From: a bacterium
GTDB lineage: Bacteria; Bacillota_I; Bacilli_A; RFN20; UBA1709
Direction: 5' to 3'
Length of the DNA stretch: 10,051 nucleotides
Assembly (NCBI GenBank): GCA_012511355.1
Contig: JAAZGG010000038.1
Coordinates: 1 to 10,051 of the forward strand
Below are positions 7,593 through 10,051 of the stretch, piece by piece (the stretch's first letter is position 1; each line of letters begins with the position of its first letter). The notes below the pieces were generated by a model. The model worked only from the letters and a program-made list of their open reading frames with translations. It was not told the origin of the DNA and ran no database searches. Position numbers and translations under genes: made by a program.

Positions 7593-8677
7593 AATTCACA
7601 GAGAATACGATTAAGAATAAAAAGTTTATCCTCTTTAACAATTAAATGCTTTCTTTTAATTACAACCAGCTGATCTTTTAAAAGTTTGGCTATTACTTTT
7701 TCATAATCTTTAAGAAAATCCCGTTGAAAATCTTGATTATACTTTTCAATATCTAAACCTTCTTTTAAACGTAAACTAAGAATAATCCGTTCATAAGCCT
7801 GCTCATCAAGGCCTATTTCTTCGTGGCTTTTGGTAATCTTCCCGGCACAATAGGCACTGACACTAGAGGAAACTTGATAACGAACTCCTTTTTCATAACC
7901 ACTAGCGCCTGGACCAAGGCCAATATATTCTTCAGCATGCCAGTAAACAAGGTTATGTTTTGATTCATAGCCCTTCCTAGCAAAATTGCTAACCTCATAG
8001 TGTTCGTAATTAGCTTTTCTTAAATATTCGCCTATTAAAGCATATTGCTCCGCTGCTTCATCATCGCTGAGGGCTGAAACTTTTTTAACGGCAAAATAAG
8101 TGTTTTTCTCAATGCTTAGAGCATAGGTTGAAATATGAGGTAATTTTAAATCCTCAACCATAATTTTTAAATCGGCTAGAAGTTGCGTTCTTTTTTGATT
8201 CGGTAGAGCATACATTAAATCACCATTGATATCAAAAATCTCTAAATTACGCAAGTCTTCTATTAATTTAAAAACCATTTGTTTATTGTGCTGGCGATTT
8301 AGTTTTTCTAAGAGCTTATCATCAAAGGTTTGGATCCCGATACTCACACGATTAATGCCATATTGTTTAAGAAGGCTTAGTTTTTCATCATCCATATCCT
8401 CAGGATTTAGTTCAATACAAAAAGAGCTGCTTTCGCTCTTATACTTACTAAGCATCCTTAACAAACGCTCCAACTGATAAGCCTTTAAAGAAGAAGGCGA
8501 GCCACCACCAAGATAAATACTCTTAAACCAATAGTTCTTGCCTTCTAGTTCTCTTTCTAAAGTATCAAGATAGCGATTTGCCGCTTCTTCTTGATAAAAA
8601 ACCTTGCAAAAATCGCAATAAAAACAAATATTACGACAAAAAGGCACATGAACATAAAGGGCTATTGCCTTATTCAT
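7589..8677 (-). CDS. hemW: HemW-like radical SAM protein
   Basis: Radical SAM enzyme of the HemN/HemW group, most likely the heme chaperone HemW rather than oxygen-independent coproporphyrinogen oxidase. The iron-sulfur motif is CRNICFYCDF (Cys14, Cys18, Cys21): the base after the third Cys gives D-F, as in HemW, where true HemN has an extra Cys. YVHVPFC and the SAM-contact LGGGSPSSL (about 56-64) follow the family pattern, as do ELNPEDM, NRVSIGIQTFDD, GDLMYALPNQ and GLGPGASGY. At 362 residues it is of normal length, including the C-terminal HemW domain. The start at 8677 has GAGGAAG upstream. It lies 41 bases after the Fic-like gene with no terminator between, so the two are probably co-transcribed. 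Its TAA stop overlaps the end of the convergent gene by 4 bases. Whether this organism makes or uses heme is not shown here; earlier annotation as hemN would be misleading. Confidence 0.9.
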   Translation of the reverse strand: MNKAIALYVHVPFCRNICFYCDFCKVFYQEEAANRYLDTLERELEGKNYWFKSIYLGGGSPSSLKAYQLERLLRMLSKYKSESSSFCIELNPEDMDDEKLSLLKQYGINRVSIGIQTFDDKLLEKLNRQHNKQMVFKLIEDLRNLEIFDINGDLMYALPNQKRTQLLADLKIMVEDLKLPHISTYALSIEKNTYFAVKKVSALSDDEAAEQYALIGEYLRKANYEHYEVSNFARKGYESKHNLVYWHAEEYIGLGPGASGYEKGVRYQVSSSVSAYCAGKITKSHEEIGLDEQAYERIILSLRLKEGLDIEKYNQDFQRDFLKDYEKVIAKLLKDQLVVIKRKHLIVKEDKLFILNRILCEF

Positions 8678-8718
8678 TGTGCCACTTCCTCAATCATAAC
8701 TTTCCGCATATCAAAAAC

Positions 8719-10051
8719 TTATTTGTCTTGTTCTTTAATAGCGGTCGGAGTATAAACAAATTTATTCTTTAACTGTTCTTTACGGTAGAGACATAAAGAA
8801 ACTAAACATTCCATGGAAGTTCTGGCCGTTTCATAAGCGCAATTGGCAAACTTTTTGAACTGACTAATGGTATAATAACGACCAAAATCATGATGATGGG
8901 CATAAAAGGAGGCCTGGTGATAGCGAATCAAAGGATTGATTTCAATTAGGCCTTTAGCCATCTGCTCAGGTGGTAAATCGATAAGTTTGGCAACCGCCTC
9001 GCGCATATCATCATGTAAAATTTCCGCTTTCTTAACTTCAGTATCTGGACTCTCAGAAGGCTCTTCGGGAGTATAACTAGGTTCTTCCTGACGGATCGTT
9101 TCAGTAGGAACATTCGGCTTTAGAACTTCTTTACTCGCTTTGGGAGTTTCATAAACTGGTAATTTGCTGGCAAAAGGATCTTCCATGAAATCAAATTGGG
9201 TAGCCTTATGCTCAGGCGGACGTGGATATTCACGAATCTTCTGCTCTTCTTCCACCTTCTCAATCTCAATCTTTTCACCGAGTTTTAAGGTGTCGACATT
9301 AGCATAGGGGTCTTTTTCTTTTGCTAAAGAAGGATTAGTAGTACCAGCGGCTGTCACATTAGAACTAGCTGGCCGCTCAACATAGACAATTTTTTCAACC
9401 GGAACCTTGACCTCTTTAATGACTTCGCGAATAACTTCAATCGTTCTTTCTACTGGAACTTCCACTACTTTTTCCACTACTTTAACTTCATCACGAATAG
9501 GCTGAGGTAATTCTAAAGTTTGGATATTCGTTATTTTCCAATTTAAAGCATCCCGCATCAAATTACAGAGAAAGATGATGATGTAAGTAAGATCGCCACT
9601 TAAACGACTATTTTCATAAGCCTCTTTTAATTTAGCACTTTTCTTAACTAAGGACTGGGGCAAAGACAAATAGAAACAAGCCTCCCCATAGCCCTTTTCG
9701 GCTAAAATCTTTTGTAAAACTAAACAGGCCACATAACTAGAATATTTTTCAAAGGGCAAAATATAGAGGATATAGGCATACATAATCGAGCCAATAATAA
9801 AAGGCGAAAGTTCAAAATCAGACTCATAAAAGTTAAAGAGCTGATCCATAAATTCAATAATCCGATTGCTGGGCGCTCCTTTGATATCTTTGGGATTGAG
9901 ATCAGCTACATCTTCAATGAAAGCTTCTTTCTCACGATAACGCAACATTTTGTCACTACTATGGACAATTTTGTTATAGGTATCGCGTAAAACATTACGA
10001 CTAAAGGTATAAGAAGTTGCCTCAGTTGTTAAATACTGTAAGGCCTTATAG
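8719..10051 (-). CDS. Fic-like protein with degenerate catalytic motif and C-terminal winged helix (5' end outside window)
   Basis: The frame is open to the right edge: 34 codons precede the first in-window ATG (9948), so the start lies outside and 443 residues are visible. Numbering from that Met, residues 25-135 follow a Fic fold: IIEFMDQLFNFY, then SPFIIGSIMYAYILYI, LPFEKYSSYVACLVLQKIL, LSLPQ and GDLTYIIIFLCNLM. In active Fic enzymes the third element reads HPFxDGNGR; here it is LPFEKYSSY (64-72), so His, Asp, Gly-Asn-Gly and Arg are all gone and AMPylation is unlikely. Residues 155-192 are a Val/Glu/Pro/Lys-rich repeat-like stretch (VEKVVEVPVER, VKVPVEKIVYVE), then about 120 charged, Pro-rich residues. 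The end (about 357-400, YTISQFKKFANCAYETARTS, then LCLYRKEQ and NKFVYTP) looks like the winged helix often found after Fic domains. Role unknown: perhaps a regulator or scaffold. The Fic assignment is by eye. Stop codon TAA. Confidence 0.6.
   Translation of the reverse strand, partial: YKALQYLTTEATSYTFSRNVLRDTYNKIVHSSDKMLRYREKEAFIEDVADLNPKDIKGAPSNRIIEFMDQLFNFYESDFELSPFIIGSIMYAYILYILPFEKYSSYVACLVLQKILAEKGYGEACFYLSLPQSLVKKSAKLKEAYENSRLSGDLTYIIIFLCNLMRDALNWKITNIQTLELPQPIRDEVKVVEKVVEVPVERTIEVIREVIKEVKVPVEKIVYVERPASSNVTAAGTTNPSLAKEKDPYANVDTLKLGEKIEIEKVEEEQKIREYPRPPEHKATQFDFMEDPFASKLPVYETPKASKEVLKPNVPTETIRQEEPSYTPEEPSESPDTEVKKAEILHDDMREAVAKLIDLPPEQMAKGLIEINPLIRYHQASFYAHHHDFGRYYTISQFKKFANCAYETARTSMECLVSLCLYRKEQLKNKFVYTPTAIKEQDK

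Noticed and set aside
8674..8697. A short 7-codon frame (MIEEVAQ) on the minus strand, overlapping the hemW ATG by ATGA.
   Set aside because: It has no good ribosome binding site of its own, and the GAGGAAG within it serves as the hemW site; it is probably chance.
1..10051. CRISPR arrays, tRNA or rRNA genes, insertion sequences and phage genes.
   Set aside because: No regularly spaced repeats, no cloverleaf-like segments and no transposase- or phage-like products were seen.

Overview
The window is AT-rich DNA from a low-GC Gram-positive (Bacillota) bacterium. The evidence is an hrcA-grpE-dnaK heat-shock operon under CIRCE control, a DnaK without the insertion usual in Gram-negative DnaK proteins, strong AGGAGG-type ribosome binding sites, sigma-A-type promoters and a T-box riboswitch. 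Tryptophan codons that I checked are TGG and all eight visible stop codons are TAA or TAG. The lineage cannot be fixed from this window; an uncultured Bacilli/Erysipelotrichia- or Mollicutes-related organism would fit, but that is a guess.

Layout. (1) 1-3384, minus strand: hrcA, grpE and dnaK, with dnaK running off the left edge just before its C-terminal tail. A near-consensus promoter lies at 3430-3457, flanked by two CIRCE operators, one over the -35 region and one, previously easy to miss, in the 5' leader against the ribosome binding site. (2) 3523-6056, minus strand: metN-metI-metQ, a complete methionine ABC importer. (3) 6057-6416: no protein gene. It holds a complete T-box leader with an ATG (Met) specifier, antiterminator and terminator, its promoter, and a second promoter facing the other way. 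(4) 6417-7592, plus strand: a membrane-anchored HELAH protein of the DUF3810 type, the only plus-strand gene, possibly made from a leaderless mRNA. (5) 7589-8677, minus strand: hemW, overlapping the DUF3810 stop codon by 4 bases tail to tail. (6) 8719 to the right edge, minus strand: a large protein that looks like a Fic-fold domain whose catalytic motif has decayed, followed by a long charged linker and a winged-helix-like end; its start lies outside the window.

How it works together. In many Bacillota hemW lies directly before hrcA-grpE-dnaK-dnaJ. Here methionine uptake and the DUF3810 gene sit between them, so the neighbourhood looks split by an inserted or rearranged block. HrcA represses its own operon through CIRCE and is relieved on heat stress. 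Uncharged tRNA-Met should open the metNIQ T-box when methionine is short. The most unusual items are the degenerate Fic-like protein, the double CIRCE arrangement, the Met T-box and the apparent leaderless start.
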